From Nocardia arthritidis NBRC 100137 (GTDB lineage Bacteria; Actinomycetota; Actinomycetes; Mycobacteriales; Mycobacteriaceae), in the NCBI RefSeq assembly GCF_001612765.1, contig NZ_BDBB01000034.1, positions 38,615-102,614 on the forward strand: a stretch of 64,000 bases of DNA. The letters are read 5' to 3'. Below the pieces are notes generated by a model. It saw only the letters and a list, made by a program, of their open reading frames with translations. It was not told the origin of the DNA and did no database searches. Made by a program: the position numbers and the translations under genes. Position 1 is the first letter of the stretch, and every line of letters begins with the position of its first letter. Positions 42,793 through 51,675 of this stretch are shown here, piece by piece.

Positions 42793-44586
42793 ATGCGAGA
42801 GTTCGAAGTCCCGGCTTCCTACACCATTCCGGATGACGCGAACAATTCCGACAACGTCTTCCGCCACGCTGAGCAGTCACCGAACACGGTGCTGTTCAAC
42901 GTGCCGAACGGCAGTGGCGGCTGGCGGGATGTCACCGCCGCGGAGTTCGCGAAAACCGTCACCGGGGTGGCGAAAGGCCTGATCGCTTCGGGGCTCGAAC
43001 TCGGCGATCGCGTCGCCATCATGGCCCCCACCCGCTACGAGTGGGCCGTCCTCGATTTCGCCATCTGGGCCGCGGGCGGCTGCACCGTCGCGATCTACGA
43101 CAGTTCCGCCGCCGAGCAGGCCAAGTGGATCCTGCAGGACTCGGCGACCAAGCTGCTGATCCTGGACAGCGACAAGCACCGCAAGGTGATCGACGAGATC
43201 GAATCCGGGTCGCTGCCGGACCTGCGGGAGACCCTGCAGATCGACAAGGGCGCGCTGGACGAGCTGACCCTACGCGGCGCCGAGCTGGACGACCAGGCCG
43301 TGCACGAGCGGCGCGCCCAGGTCGGCGCACAGTCGCCCGCCACCCTGATCTACACCTCGGGCACCACGGGCCGCCCCAAGGGCGTCATGCTGACCCACGC
43401 GAACCTGTACGCGGAGTCCAAGTCCGACCGGATCGCGCTGAACAAGTACGTCACCGAGGGCAAGAAGACCCTCATGTTCCTGCCGCTGGCGCACGTCTTC
43501 GCCCGTGCCGTCGCGCTGGCCGCGTTCGACGCGAAGGTGATCGTCGCGCACACCGCCGACTGGTCCACCCTGGTCGAGCAGTTCGGCAGCTACCAGCCGC
43601 ACTTCATCCTCTCGGTGCCGCGGGTGTTCGAGAAGGTGTTCAACAGCGCCAAGCAGAAGGCGCACGACGGCGGCAAGGGCAAGATCTTCGACGCCGCCGC
43701 CGACACCGCGATCGCGTGGAGCGAGGCGCTCGACAACGGCGGACCGGGCATCGCGCTGAAGCTGAAGCACGCGCTGTTCGACAAACTGGTCTACAGCAAG
43801 CTGCGCGCGGCCCTCGGCGGCCATTGCGAGGCGGCCGTCTCCGGCGGCGGTCCGCTCGGCGCGCGGCTGGGTCACTTCTTCCGCGGCGTCGGCGTGACCA
43901 TCTATGAGGGCTACGGTCTCACCGAGACCACCGCGGCCATCGCGGTGAACACCCCGGAACACATCCGGGTCGGCTCGGTCGGCCGCCCGATCGAGGGTCA
44001 CGCCGCGAAGATCGCCGAGGACGGCGAGTTGCTGCTGCGCGGCTCGGTCGTGTTCAGCGGCTACTGGGGCAACGCGGAGGCCACCGAGGACGCCTTCGAC
44101 GACGGCTGGTTCAAGACCGGTGACCTCGGCGCCATCGACGGCGACGGCTTCGTCACCATCACCGGCCGCAAGAAGGAGATCATCGTCACCGCCGGTGGCA
44201 AGAACGTCTCCCCCGCGCTGCTGGAGGACTCGCTGCGGGCGCACCCGCTGATCAGCCAGGTGATGGTGGTCGGCGACGGCCAGCCGTTCATCGGCGCGCT
44301 GATCACGCTGGACCCGGAGTCGCTGCCCGGCTGGAAGGAACGCAACAACCTGCCCGCCGACACCCCGATCGAGAAGCTGATCGAGAACCCGGATCTGATC
44401 GCCGAGGTGGACGCGGCGGTGGCCGAGACCAACAAGAAGGTCTCGCACGCCGAGCAGATCAAGAAGATCCGTCTGCTGACCATCGACTGGACCCAGGAGA
44501 CCGGCGAGCTCACCCCGAAGATGTCGCTCAAGCGCGCGGTCGTGATGAAGCAGCACGCCGACGACGTGGCGAGCATCTACAACTGA
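42793..44586 (+). CDS. fadD15: Long-chain fatty-acid-CoA ligase (FadD15 type)
   Basis: 597 residues with ANL-superfamily motifs: YTSGTTGRPKGVMLTH (A3), YEGYGLTETT (A5), DGWFKTGDLG (A7), GRKKEIIVTAGGKNVSP (hinge region) and a C-terminal domain ending in the region with the catalytic Lys (LTPKMSLKR). The sequence MREFEVPASYTI and overall fit closely match mycobacterial FadD15. It activates fatty acids to acyl-CoA via acyl-AMP. The ATG at 42793 has GGAAGGG six bases upstream. It could supply the acyl chain cleaved or modified by the preceding enzymes. A strong terminator follows. Confidence 0.93.
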   Translation: MREFEVPASYTIPDDANNSDNVFRHAEQSPNTVLFNVPNGSGGWRDVTAAEFAKTVTGVAKGLIASGLELGDRVAIMAPTRYEWAVLDFAIWAAGGCTVAIYDSSAAEQAKWILQDSATKLLILDSDKHRKVIDEIESGSLPDLRETLQIDKGALDELTLRGAELDDQAVHERRAQVGAQSPATLIYTSGTTGRPKGVMLTHANLYAESKSDRIALNKYVTEGKKTLMFLPLAHVFARAVALAAFDAKVIVAHTADWSTLVEQFGSYQPHFILSVPRVFEKVFNSAKQKAHDGGKGKIFDAAADTAIAWSEALDNGGPGIALKLKHALFDKLVYSKLRAALGGHCEAAVSGGGPLGARLGHFFRGVGVTIYEGYGLTETTAAIAVNTPEHIRVGSVGRPIEGHAAKIAEDGELLLRGSVVFSGYWGNAEATEDAFDDGWFKTGDLGAIDGDGFVTITGRKKEIIVTAGGKNVSPALLEDSLRAHPLISQVMVVGDGQPFIGALITLDPESLPGWKERNNLPADTPIEKLIENPDLIAEVDAAVAETNKKVSHAEQIKKIRLLTIDWTQETGELTPKMSLKRAVVMKQHADDVASIYN

Positions 44587-44600
44587 GCTGATCGCTGCGA

Positions 44601-44632
44601 GGCGCTGTCCGCTGTTCGCGGACAGCGCCTTT
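44601..44632 (+). terminator. Strong intrinsic-type terminator after fadD15
   Basis: GGCGCTGTCCGC (44601-44612) and its perfect complement (44618-44629) form a 12-bp stem with a five-base loop, followed by TTT. It closes the BVMO to fadD15 operon. Confidence 0.85.
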
Positions 44633-44816
44633 CGCGTATCCCGGCTCGTCCACGACTACCAGCGCCCGGCCACCCCACCGGACCACGCGCCGCAAGCGCG
44701 ACCGAATGCGCCGCGAGCGAGATCGGCCGGGCCGGAGTTGTCGGCGATCGAACATCGACGACGGTGGCCGACCGGGTCAGCGGTTGCGGCGGCCCACCCG
44801 CAGTAGTCTCGATGCC

Positions 44817-46655
44817 ATGGCCGATCTGCGACTGCGCCTGCCGGCCGGGATGGTCTCGGCGGGCCTGACGCTGGGCGTGGCCGAACTCCTCGCGACTGTC
44901 GTCGACCCCGGCAGCGCGCCGCTGCACGTCCTCGGATCGGCCGTGGTCGACCACACGCCCGACGGAGTGCGGGAATGGGCCATCACGACCTTCGCCACCA
45001 ACGACAAGGCCGCGCTGTTCCTGATCATGGGCGTGATCACCGTGCTGGTCGCCGGACTGGCCGGTGCGATCGAACGGACCGGCCGGGCCGCCGGTTCGTG
45101 GTTGTTCGTGGTGTTCGGGGTGGTCACGGCATGGGTGGCGATGACGCGTACCGGTCTGTCCGGCGCGTTGCCGACGGTCGTCGGCGTTGCCGCGGGTATC
45201 TACGCGTTGCGCGCGCTGACCCGTCGCATCGATGCGGCCGTCGAGAAGTCCTCTGGCGACAGCCGGACCGGCGCGACGCTGCCGACCGGCGATTCCGAGG
45301 CGCCGACCGCGACCGATGGGTCGGCGTTTACCACGGGCCGCGGAAATCGGTGGAGCTCCGGACCTGCGTCCGATGTCGGCGAGACGTCCGACGCCGCAGC
45401 CCAGGCCGGCGCGGGCACCGGTTCGCCCCGGGATGTGCCGGGAACTCCTGCGAGCACGAAAGCTCTTGACGCACAACAGCACAAAGCAAATCCGGCTGGA
45501 GTGACAAACGCGACCGCACCGGTAGAGGGGGCATCGAGCGCTACCGGGTCGTCCTCGCCGGTGGCCGACACCAAACGGTCCCGCGCTGCGGAGCGCAGGC
45601 AAGTCTTGCGGGGACTTCTGGTGGTCGGCGGATCAGCCGTGGTCACCGGGGTCGGCGGTCGCGTGCTCGGTGCTCGCCGCAGCGACGTATCCGGCGAGCG
45701 CGCCGCGGTGCGGCTGCCGGAGCCCTCCGCCCCTGCCGAGCCGGTCGCGCCCGGCGTCGATCTCCGCGTACCCGGGCTCACGCCCTATCTGACCCCGAAC
45801 GACGACTTCTACCGGATCGACACCGCGTTGATCGTGCCGCAGGTGTCCAAGGACAGCTGGTCGCTGCGCATCCACGGCATGGTCGAGCGCGAGATCCGGC
45901 TCGACTGGGCGGATCTGGCGAATCGTCCGGTGGAGGAACACCTGGTCACGCTGACCTGCGTGTCGAATCCGATCGGCGGCGACCTGATCGGCAACGCGCG
46001 CTGGCTCGGCTACCGCGTGGATCGGCTGCTGGCCGAGGCGGGCCCGCACCCCGACGCGGACATGGTGCTCTCGCGCAGCGCCGACGGCTGGACCGCGGGC
46101 ACTCCGCTGGCGGTGCTCACCGACGGACGCGACGCCCTGCTCGCGATCGGCATGAACGGCGAACCCCTTCCGGTGCAGCACGGTTATCCCGCCCGGTTGG
46201 TCGTGCCCGGGCTCTACGGCTACGTCTCGGCCACCAAGTGGGTGACCGAATTGGAAGTCACCCGCTTCGACCGCGCCACCGCGTATTGGACGCGCCGCGG
46301 CTGGTCGGCACTCGGCCCGATCAAGACCGGCACCCGCATCGACACCCCCCGCGCCCGCGGCCGCCTCCAGTCCGGCCGCGTCCCCATCGCCGGTGTCGCG
46401 TGGGCCCAGCACCGCGGCATCCGCGCGGTGGAAGTCCAGATCGACAACGGTCCCTGGCAGCAGGCCCGCCTTTCCGAAGAGCAGTCCATCGACACCTGGC
46501 GCCAGTGGGTCTTCGACTGGGACGCCACCTCCGGCCCGCACACCGTCCGCGCCCGTGCCACCGACGGCTCCGGCGAAACCCAAACCGCCGACCGCCGCGA
46601 CGTGATCCCCGACGGCGCCACCGGATACCCCTCCGTCACCCTCAACGTAGGTTGA
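44817..46655 (+). CDS. Membrane-fused molybdopterin-dependent oxidoreductase (sulfite-oxidase fold)
   Basis: 612 residues. Residues 1-130 hold about four transmembrane helices (MVSAGLTLGVAELLATVV, LFLIMGVITVLVAGLAGAIE, SWLFVVFGVVTAWVAM, ALPTVVGVAAGIYALRA). A disordered Ser/Ala/Thr linker runs to about 270. A further hydrophobic segment (VLRGLLVVGGSAVVTGVGGRV) precedes a SuoX/YedY-type domain with TPNDDFYRIDTAL, the molybdenum ligand Cys at about 381 in TLTCVSNPIGG, and a C-terminal Mo-co dimerisation domain (GPHTVRARATDGSG). It probably acts outside the membrane on an oxidised thiol or sulfite-like compound. Start: ATG at 44817. Confidence 0.88.
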   Translation: MADLRLRLPAGMVSAGLTLGVAELLATVVDPGSAPLHVLGSAVVDHTPDGVREWAITTFATNDKAALFLIMGVITVLVAGLAGAIERTGRAAGSWLFVVFGVVTAWVAMTRTGLSGALPTVVGVAAGIYALRALTRRIDAAVEKSSGDSRTGATLPTGDSEAPTATDGSAFTTGRGNRWSSGPASDVGETSDAAAQAGAGTGSPRDVPGTPASTKALDAQQHKANPAGVTNATAPVEGASSATGSSSPVADTKRSRAAERRQVLRGLLVVGGSAVVTGVGGRVLGARRSDVSGERAAVRLPEPSAPAEPVAPGVDLRVPGLTPYLTPNDDFYRIDTALIVPQVSKDSWSLRIHGMVEREIRLDWADLANRPVEEHLVTLTCVSNPIGGDLIGNARWLGYRVDRLLAEAGPHPDADMVLSRSADGWTAGTPLAVLTDGRDALLAIGMNGEPLPVQHGYPARLVVPGLYGYVSATKWVTELEVTRFDRATAYWTRRGWSALGPIKTGTRIDTPRARGRLQSGRVPIAGVAWAQHRGIRAVEVQIDNGPWQQARLSEEQSIDTWRQWVFDWDATSGPHTVRARATDGSGETQTADRRDVIPDGATGYPSVTLNVG

Positions 46656-46688
46656 CTTGTCTTTCGGACGGGCGCGAAAAGCAGGCGC

Positions 46689-46910
46689 TTGGTGGAAGTG
46701 GTGAACGGCGAAGCCATTCGGGCAGAGTCGCCTACGAGGACTGGGGTGTCGAATAATCGCGTGGATTCTATCGAGGTCCACGTACTCGACCATGTGCTCG
46801 GCCGATATCGACCACATATGAAGCTGGAGCCCACCGATTCGCCGACCGTGATCGATGTGCCGTTCGAGATCGAAATCGACTGGAGCAGACTCGACGTGCT
46901 GGCACGCTGA
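46689..46910 (+). pseudogene. Possible 3' remnant of a Uma2-family endonuclease gene
   Basis: 73 residues from a TTG at 46689. The end, LGRYRPHMKLEPTDSPTVID and VPFEIEIDWSRLDVL, resembles the last beta strands of Uma2 (PDDEXK-type restriction endonuclease-like) proteins, where a Tyr-Arg and a Pro-Phe-x-(V/I)-x-(I/L)-(D) pattern is common. The catalytic part is missing, so I read it as a truncated remnant; a small intact gene is the alternative. Confidence 0.4.
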
Positions 46911-46943
46911 TGCCCGCCCGGAAACGTTATCCGGACGGGCATC
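46909..46943. terminator. Bidirectional hairpin terminator
   Basis: GATGCCCGCCCGG (46909-46921) pairs with CCGGACGGGCATC (46931-46943) apart from one mismatch; the loop is nine bases. It lies between the convergent Uma2-like remnant and the MFS transporter. Confidence 0.7.
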
Positions 46944-46953
46944 ACACCGAGGG

Positions 46954-48432
46954 TCAACTGCTGAGATCGGCCTTGGCGCGTTCTTGCTCGGATTGCGCCG
47001 GGGCGGATTTGCCGTGCCGGATGAACAGCACCGAGGCGGCGACGCCGATGAGCAGGATGGCGGAGGGGAGCAGGGTGGACTGGCTCAGCGCGGTGCTGAA
47101 GGAATCCTTGACGAACTCCGGGATCGGGCCTTGGCCCGCGCCGCCTTCGGCGACCTTTCCGCCGCCCAGTCCGTTCGCCGTCATCCGGGCCGCCACCAGC
47201 GCGCTGATCGCCGCGCTGCCGAGCACCGAGCCCACCTGGCGGGTGGTGTTGTAGACGCCCGCGCCCGCACCGGCCTGCTGGACGGGCAGGTTGTGGGTGG
47301 CGGTGGATGCCAGCGGGGCCCAGATGCAGGCGTTGGCGAAGCCGGCCAGCGCCGCGGCCACCAGGAACCAGGCCAGCGACGAGTGCGGTTCCATCAGGGC
47401 CGCGAACCAGAACACCGACAGCGCGAACAAGCCGAAGCCGACGGTGGGCACGATCCGCGGGTGCAAGCGGTCGGCGAACTTGCCGATCAGCGGGGCCGAG
47501 AAACCGGTCACGATCGCCATAGGCGCGAAGACCAGCGCCGACTTGGTCGGCGACAGCTCCCGCACCGCCTGCAGATAGAAGTACGTCGGCACCATCAGGG
47601 AGGTCACCGCCGCGCCCATCGCGGCGATCGCGGCATTGGACAGCGCGAAGTTGCGGTCACGGAACAGGCTCAGCGGCAGCAACGGCTCACTCTTGGTCCT
47701 GGCCTGGTTGACCAGGAATACCGCGAGCACCACAAGGCCCGCGCCGATCAGCAACCAGATGCGCAACGACCAGTCGTAGCTGTTGCCCTCCTGGATGCCG
47801 AACACCAGCAGGAACATGCCGACGCCGCTGAGCAGCACGCCGGGGATGTCGAACTTGTGCTCGTGGGTCGGCAGTGCGGGCACCAGCCAGACCGCCAGCG
47901 CGAAGGCGACGACGCCGACCGGGACGTTCACGATGAAGATCCACTCCCAGCCGAGACCGTCCACCAACACACCGCCGAGGATCGGGCCGACCAGCGTCGC
48001 CAATCCCGCGACGCCACCCCACAGGCCCATGGCGGCACCGCGCCGGTCCGGCGGAAAGGTCCGGGTGATCACGGCCATGGTCTGCGGCGTCATCAGTGCG
48101 GCGCCGATGCCCTGCGCGGCGCGGGCCGCGATCAGCATGCCGATGCTGCCGGACAGACCGCACCACAGCGACGCCGCGGTGAACACCGCCAAGCCGATCA
48201 GATAGATGTTCTTCGGGCCGAATCGGTCGCCCAGCCGTCCGGTGACCAGCAGCGGCACCGCGTAGGTGAGCAGGTAAGCGCTGGTCACCCAGATCACCTG
48301 CGAGATGTCGGCGTGCAGGCTGGTCATGATCGCGGGATTGGCGACCGCGACGATCGTCATGTCCAGCAGGAGCATGAAGAAGCCGACGACCAGCGCCAGC
48401 AGCGCCGGCCACGGATTGCGTTGTGTGGACAT
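46954..48432 (-). CDS. MFS transporter, DHA2 (EmrB/QacA) family, 14 TM
   Basis: 492 residues with about 14 hydrophobic helices. Motif A between helices 2 and 3 (GRLGDRFGPKNIYL) and motif C (GPILGGVLVDGLGWEWIFIVNVPVG) identify the proton-driven drug exporter group. It should export lipophilic or cationic compounds across the cytoplasmic membrane. It follows the padR gene by 11 bases, a common arrangement in which the PadR protein represses its own efflux pump. Substrate unknown. Confidence 0.93.
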   Translation of the reverse strand: MSTQRNPWPALLALVVGFFMLLLDMTIVAVANPAIMTSLHADISQVIWVTSAYLLTYAVPLLVTGRLGDRFGPKNIYLIGLAVFTAASLWCGLSGSIGMLIAARAAQGIGAALMTPQTMAVITRTFPPDRRGAAMGLWGGVAGLATLVGPILGGVLVDGLGWEWIFIVNVPVGVVAFALAVWLVPALPTHEHKFDIPGVLLSGVGMFLLVFGIQEGNSYDWSLRIWLLIGAGLVVLAVFLVNQARTKSEPLLPLSLFRDRNFALSNAAIAAMGAAVTSLMVPTYFYLQAVRELSPTKSALVFAPMAIVTGFSAPLIGKFADRLHPRIVPTVGFGLFALSVFWFAALMEPHSSLAWFLVAAALAGFANACIWAPLASTATHNLPVQQAGAGAGVYNTTRQVGSVLGSAAISALVAARMTANGLGGGKVAEGGAGQGPIPEFVKDSFSTALSQSTLLPSAILLIGVAASVLFIRHGKSAPAQSEQERAKADLSS

Positions 48433-48443
48433 CTGTTTCGTTC

Positions 48444-49148
48444 CTAACTCGGATTATCCGAAAAACTCGAGACGGGGTTCGCCACGGCACCGGGGGGCGG
48501 CGGCGACACCTCGGAATCGGCGGCCGACTCGGCGCCGTCGTAGGCGGAGCGTGCGCCGGTCACAGGGTCGAAGTTCTCCCATTCGAGTGCGCCGCTGGCC
48601 AATTCGGCGGTGAACTCCTTGACCCAGGCGAGTTCGGCGGCGAGCAGAGCCCGCAGATAGGGCAGGGCGATCCAGTAGCGGCGAGGGACGACATGCTCTT
48701 CGGCCCAGGCGCTCAGCATGTCGGCGTCGGCCAATTCGGTTTCCAGTACGCCGATTCGTTCGCGCAGCAGCGTGAGCGCCTCCGGCTTGGGCAGATTGTG
48801 CAACTCCCCCAGCGCCACCGGGAAGATCGGATACTCCGGGACGGGACGTCGCACGATCTCGGCGATCCGGTTGCGCAGCGCGTCCCGGCCGCGGCCGGTG
48901 ATCCGGTAGGTGGTGCGTTCGGGCCGGTTGCCCGCCCGGTCGACGCCCTCGGCACGGACCAGTTCCTGGTCGGCCAGCCGGGACACGGTGTGGTACAGCG
49001 AACCGGGCCGCACCTTGACCAGCTTGTCCTCCCGCCGGGCGATCAGCGTCTGAAACATCTCGTACGGATGCATGGGCCGCTCCTCGAGCAGCGCGAGCAC
49101 GGCGATGGCCAGCGGCGTCACCGATGGATGCGCCTGCCCTTGCCCCAT
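48444..49148 (-). CDS. PadR-family transcriptional regulator
   Basis: 234 residues. The N-terminal winged HTH is typical of PadR (AIAVLALLEERPMHPYEMFQTL, VRPGSLYHTVSRLADQELV). The C-terminal helical domain (subfamily 1 length) ends in an acidic, Pro-rich tail. The ATG at 49148 is 100 bases downstream of a perfect 18-bp palindrome, the probable operator. It is co-transcribed with the MFS exporter, which it most likely represses until a drug-like ligand binds. Confidence 0.9.
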   Translation of the reverse strand: MGQGQAHPSVTPLAIAVLALLEERPMHPYEMFQTLIARREDKLVKVRPGSLYHTVSRLADQELVRAEGVDRAGNRPERTTYRITGRGRDALRNRIAEIVRRPVPEYPIFPVALGELHNLPKPEALTLLRERIGVLETELADADMLSAWAEEHVVPRRYWIALPYLRALLAAELAWVKEFTAELASGALEWENFDPVTGARSAYDGAESAADSEVSPPPPGAVANPVSSFSDNPS

Positions 49149-49248
49149 ACCGGGTCACCTCCGTTGCTGATTCGTCTCGGCCCTCGGCCGCCGCGGGGCT
49201 GTCGCCGTCCGACACGCTATCGCCGGACACCGACATGCTCCACGCTAA

Positions 49249-49266
49249 ATATTCCACGTGGAATAT
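49249..49266. promoter_or_regulatory. Perfect 18-bp palindrome, probable PadR operator
   Basis: ATATTCCACGTGGAATAT is fully self-complementary and AT-rich at its ends, unusual in this GC-rich region. It lies 100 bases upstream of padR and is the only strong palindrome there. Confidence 0.7.
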
Positions 49267-49647
49267 ACGGCTCGGAACAGTCTGCGGACAAGACCGATCC
49301 ACCCGTGATGAGCCACACAATCCTCGGCCTCGCGTATCGCTTTCGCGATTACTGGCGGATACACGACGAGAGGCCACCGAGACGTCAGGTTCTCGATGGC
49401 CTCTCGATTTCAGCTCCGGCCGAAGATCGACACCGTCGGCGACCTGTCCAGCGCCGTTGCTGTTGCGAGACCGGAAATGAAGCGTGTTCGTCCGGACCGA
49501 TAGAAGGCCCGGTCGCAACACTATGCCGCGGCCCGCAGCAGCGGCAGTGTCGGATACGACATCTATCGCTCGATTTCCGACAGCACCGGTCGGACGATTT
49601 CATCAGAGAGCGGATAGCCGCGCACGCCAGGCCGGAGACCCTCGCGA
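49267..49647. other. 381-base intergenic region with a hairpin
   Basis: No convincing gene. GAGAGGCCA (49368-49376) pairs with TGGCCTCTC (49397-49405), with an inner CGAGA/TCTCG stem, giving a long hairpin that could terminate transcription in either direction. Nothing else recognised. Confidence 0.5.
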
Positions 49648-50535
49648 CTACAGCGAATGCTGGTCCAACCATGCACGCGCGACGTCGCCCGGCGCGGCCC
49701 CGTCGTCGCGGACGCTGCGGATCATGGCCGCCAGCTCGTCGGTCATCAGTTCGCCCGCGACGTAGTTCAGCTTCTTGATCTGCCGCTGGTCGAGCAGGCC
49801 TTTGCGGAACAGCGGCAGCACGTTCTCGGCCCGCACGGCGTAGGCGTCGTCGGCCAGCACGGCCAATCCGTCGGTCGCGCCGGGCGTCAGCTCAGGGGGA
49901 CCACCGAGAAGACCGACGTGAACCCGTCCGTCCAGCAACGCCTTCCGCAACGCGGCCGGATCCGGGAAGGCCACGGTGGCCGCGAAGTCGCACCCGTCGA
50001 CGCGCTCCCGCCCGGCGGAAGGCAGCAGGCCCGGCATGGTCGCCACACCGGCGGTCAGCCCGCCGCAGCGCGGCGCGAGATCGCCCACCCTCCGCACCTT
50101 GTCCTGGGCCGCCGCCTGCGCGGTGAGCAGCACCCGCGGCCGCAGATCGGCGCCCTCGGCGCGGTCGGAGACCACCAGCCCTTCGGGCAGCGCGGCGCTC
50201 ACCGCCTCCGCCACCTTCTCCGGGAGCCGAACCGTCGCGTGCTCATCGAGGTGGGCCAGCAACGCCCCGGTGTGCTCGCCGACCACTTGAACCCGGCCGG
50301 CGTCGAGCGCCGCGAGGTAGTCCGCGCGGCTGCCCAGGCCCGAGGCGATCGCGGTGCGCGCGCCGGTCCGCGCCAATGCGCCCGCGTAGATCTCGGCGAG
50401 CACCGAGGACTCGATCGAATCACCCGCGGCGACGGTGATCGACGGCGTCGGCTCGTTCCCGCAGGATACGGCCAAGGCGACCGAAGCGACGACCAGCAAC
50501 CGAGCCAGCACCCGCTGTGACGCGGCCAACACCAT
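49648..50535 (-). CDS. Osmoprotectant/glycine-betaine-type ABC substrate-binding lipoprotein, divergent copy
   Basis: 295 residues from the ATG at 50535. A lipoprotein signal peptide (RVLARLLVVASVALAVSC) leads to a mature lipid-modified Cys. The body resembles ProX/OpuAC type II binding folds: ITVAAGDSIESSVLAEIYAGAL, DAGRVQVVGEHTGALLAHLD, and the C-terminal LNYVAGELMTDELAAMIRSV. It is more divergent than the rightward binding protein, from which it is separated by 134 bases in a divergent arrangement. It might provide a second specificity to the adjacent transporter. Confidence 0.82.
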   Translation of the reverse strand: MVLAASQRVLARLLVVASVALAVSCGNEPTPSITVAAGDSIESSVLAEIYAGALARTGARTAIASGLGSRADYLAALDAGRVQVVGEHTGALLAHLDEHATVRLPEKVAEAVSAALPEGLVVSDRAEGADLRPRVLLTAQAAAQDKVRRVGDLAPRCGGLTAGVATMPGLLPSAGRERVDGCDFAATVAFPDPAALRKALLDGRVHVGLLGGPPELTPGATDGLAVLADDAYAVRAENVLPLFRKGLLDQRQIKKLNYVAGELMTDELAAMIRSVRDDGAAPGDVARAWLDQHSL

Positions 50536-50669
50536 CCGGCGACACCAACCCTCCGACGAATCGACACAGCCAACGGGAAAACCCGGAAGCGGGCAGTATG
50601 GACACCCAGAATGTACCGGCGGCCGTTCGGTGCCCAGCCCGCGCCCGCCGTCCTGTCGGAAGGACTCTC

Positions 50670-51662
50670 GTGAAATCCACCCGCACGCCCGACGCCGCCG
50701 CGCGTCGGCGGCCCGCCGTGCGCGGCACACTACGCGCCGCGCGCGTCCTCGCCGCCGCAGCCGTCCTCGCCGCCGCGATGATCCTGTCGGCTTGTGGCGA
50801 GTCCGATCCACTCGCCGGCGGCGGCAGCTGTTCTGGAGACGGATTGATCGTCGGTTCGGCGAATTTCCCGGAGTCCGAGACCGTCGCCAACGTGTACGCG
50901 GAGGCGTTGCGCGTCAACGGCTTCACTGTGGAGACCAAGCTGAATATCGGCAGCCGCGAAGCCTATATTCCGGCGTTGCGGCAGTGCGCCATCTCGGTGA
51001 TCCCGGAGTACACCGGCAATCTGCTGCAATACCTGGACAAGAACGCCACCGCCACCAGCGCGGCCGACGTGGAGAGCGCCCTCGGCCAGGCCCTCGGTTC
51101 CGATCTCGTCATCGGCGCGCCCGCGCCGGGAGAGAATTCGGACGCCGTCGTAGTCACCCGCGCCACCGCGCAGCGCTGGAACCTGAGCACCATCGCGGAC
51201 TTGGCCGCGCACTCCGCGGAAGTGAAATTCGGCGCCCCCGCCGAATTCCAGGAGCGAGCGGGCGGATTACCCGGTCTGAAGAAGAACTACAACCTCGATA
51301 TCGCGGCCGACAACTTCGTGCCGATCGCCGACGGCGGCGGTCCGGCCACGGTGCGCGCGCTGGTCGAGGGCAAGGTGACCGCGGCCGATATCTTCACCAC
51401 CTCACCGGCCATCGCGCAGAACGATCTCGTGGCGCTGCGCGACCCGAAGCACAACTTCCCCGCGCAGAACGTGGTGCCGCTGCTCAACGCGAGCAAGAAG
51501 TCCGACAAGGCGCTCGCGGTGCTGAACGCGGTGTCGGCGCAGCTGACCACCGACGAACTGCTCCAGCTGAACGAGGCCGTCTCCGGGGCGGGCAAGACCG
51601 AGCCCAAAGCCGCCGCCGCGGCCTGGGTCGCCGCCAAGGGGCTGAACAAGCCGGTGGGCTAG
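50670..51662 (+). CDS. Osmoprotectant ABC substrate-binding lipoprotein (ProX/OpuC type)
   Basis: 330 residues from the GTG at 50670, chosen because GGAAGGA lies five bases upstream. A signal peptide with lipobox ILSAC anchors it outside the cytoplasmic membrane. The body has the QAT-family features VGSANFPESETVANVYAEAL, CAISVIPEYTGNLLQYLD and LNAVSAQLTTDELLQLN. It binds glycine betaine, choline, carnitine or a related solute for the ABC importer encoded immediately downstream. Confidence 0.92.
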   Translation: MKSTRTPDAAARRRPAVRGTLRAARVLAAAAVLAAAMILSACGESDPLAGGGSCSGDGLIVGSANFPESETVANVYAEALRVNGFTVETKLNIGSREAYIPALRQCAISVIPEYTGNLLQYLDKNATATSAADVESALGQALGSDLVIGAPAPGENSDAVVVTRATAQRWNLSTIADLAAHSAEVKFGAPAEFQERAGGLPGLKKNYNLDIAADNFVPIADGGGPATVRALVEGKVTAADIFTTSPAIAQNDLVALRDPKHNFPAQNVVPLLNASKKSDKALAVLNAVSAQLTTDELLQLNEAVSGAGKTEPKAAAAAWVAAKGLNKPVG

Positions 51663-51675
51663 GGAGGGGAATCCG

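Noticed and set aside
46855..48447. A 530-codon open frame on the plus strand
   Set aside because: Antisense to the MFS transporter; the translation is charged low-complexity sequence.
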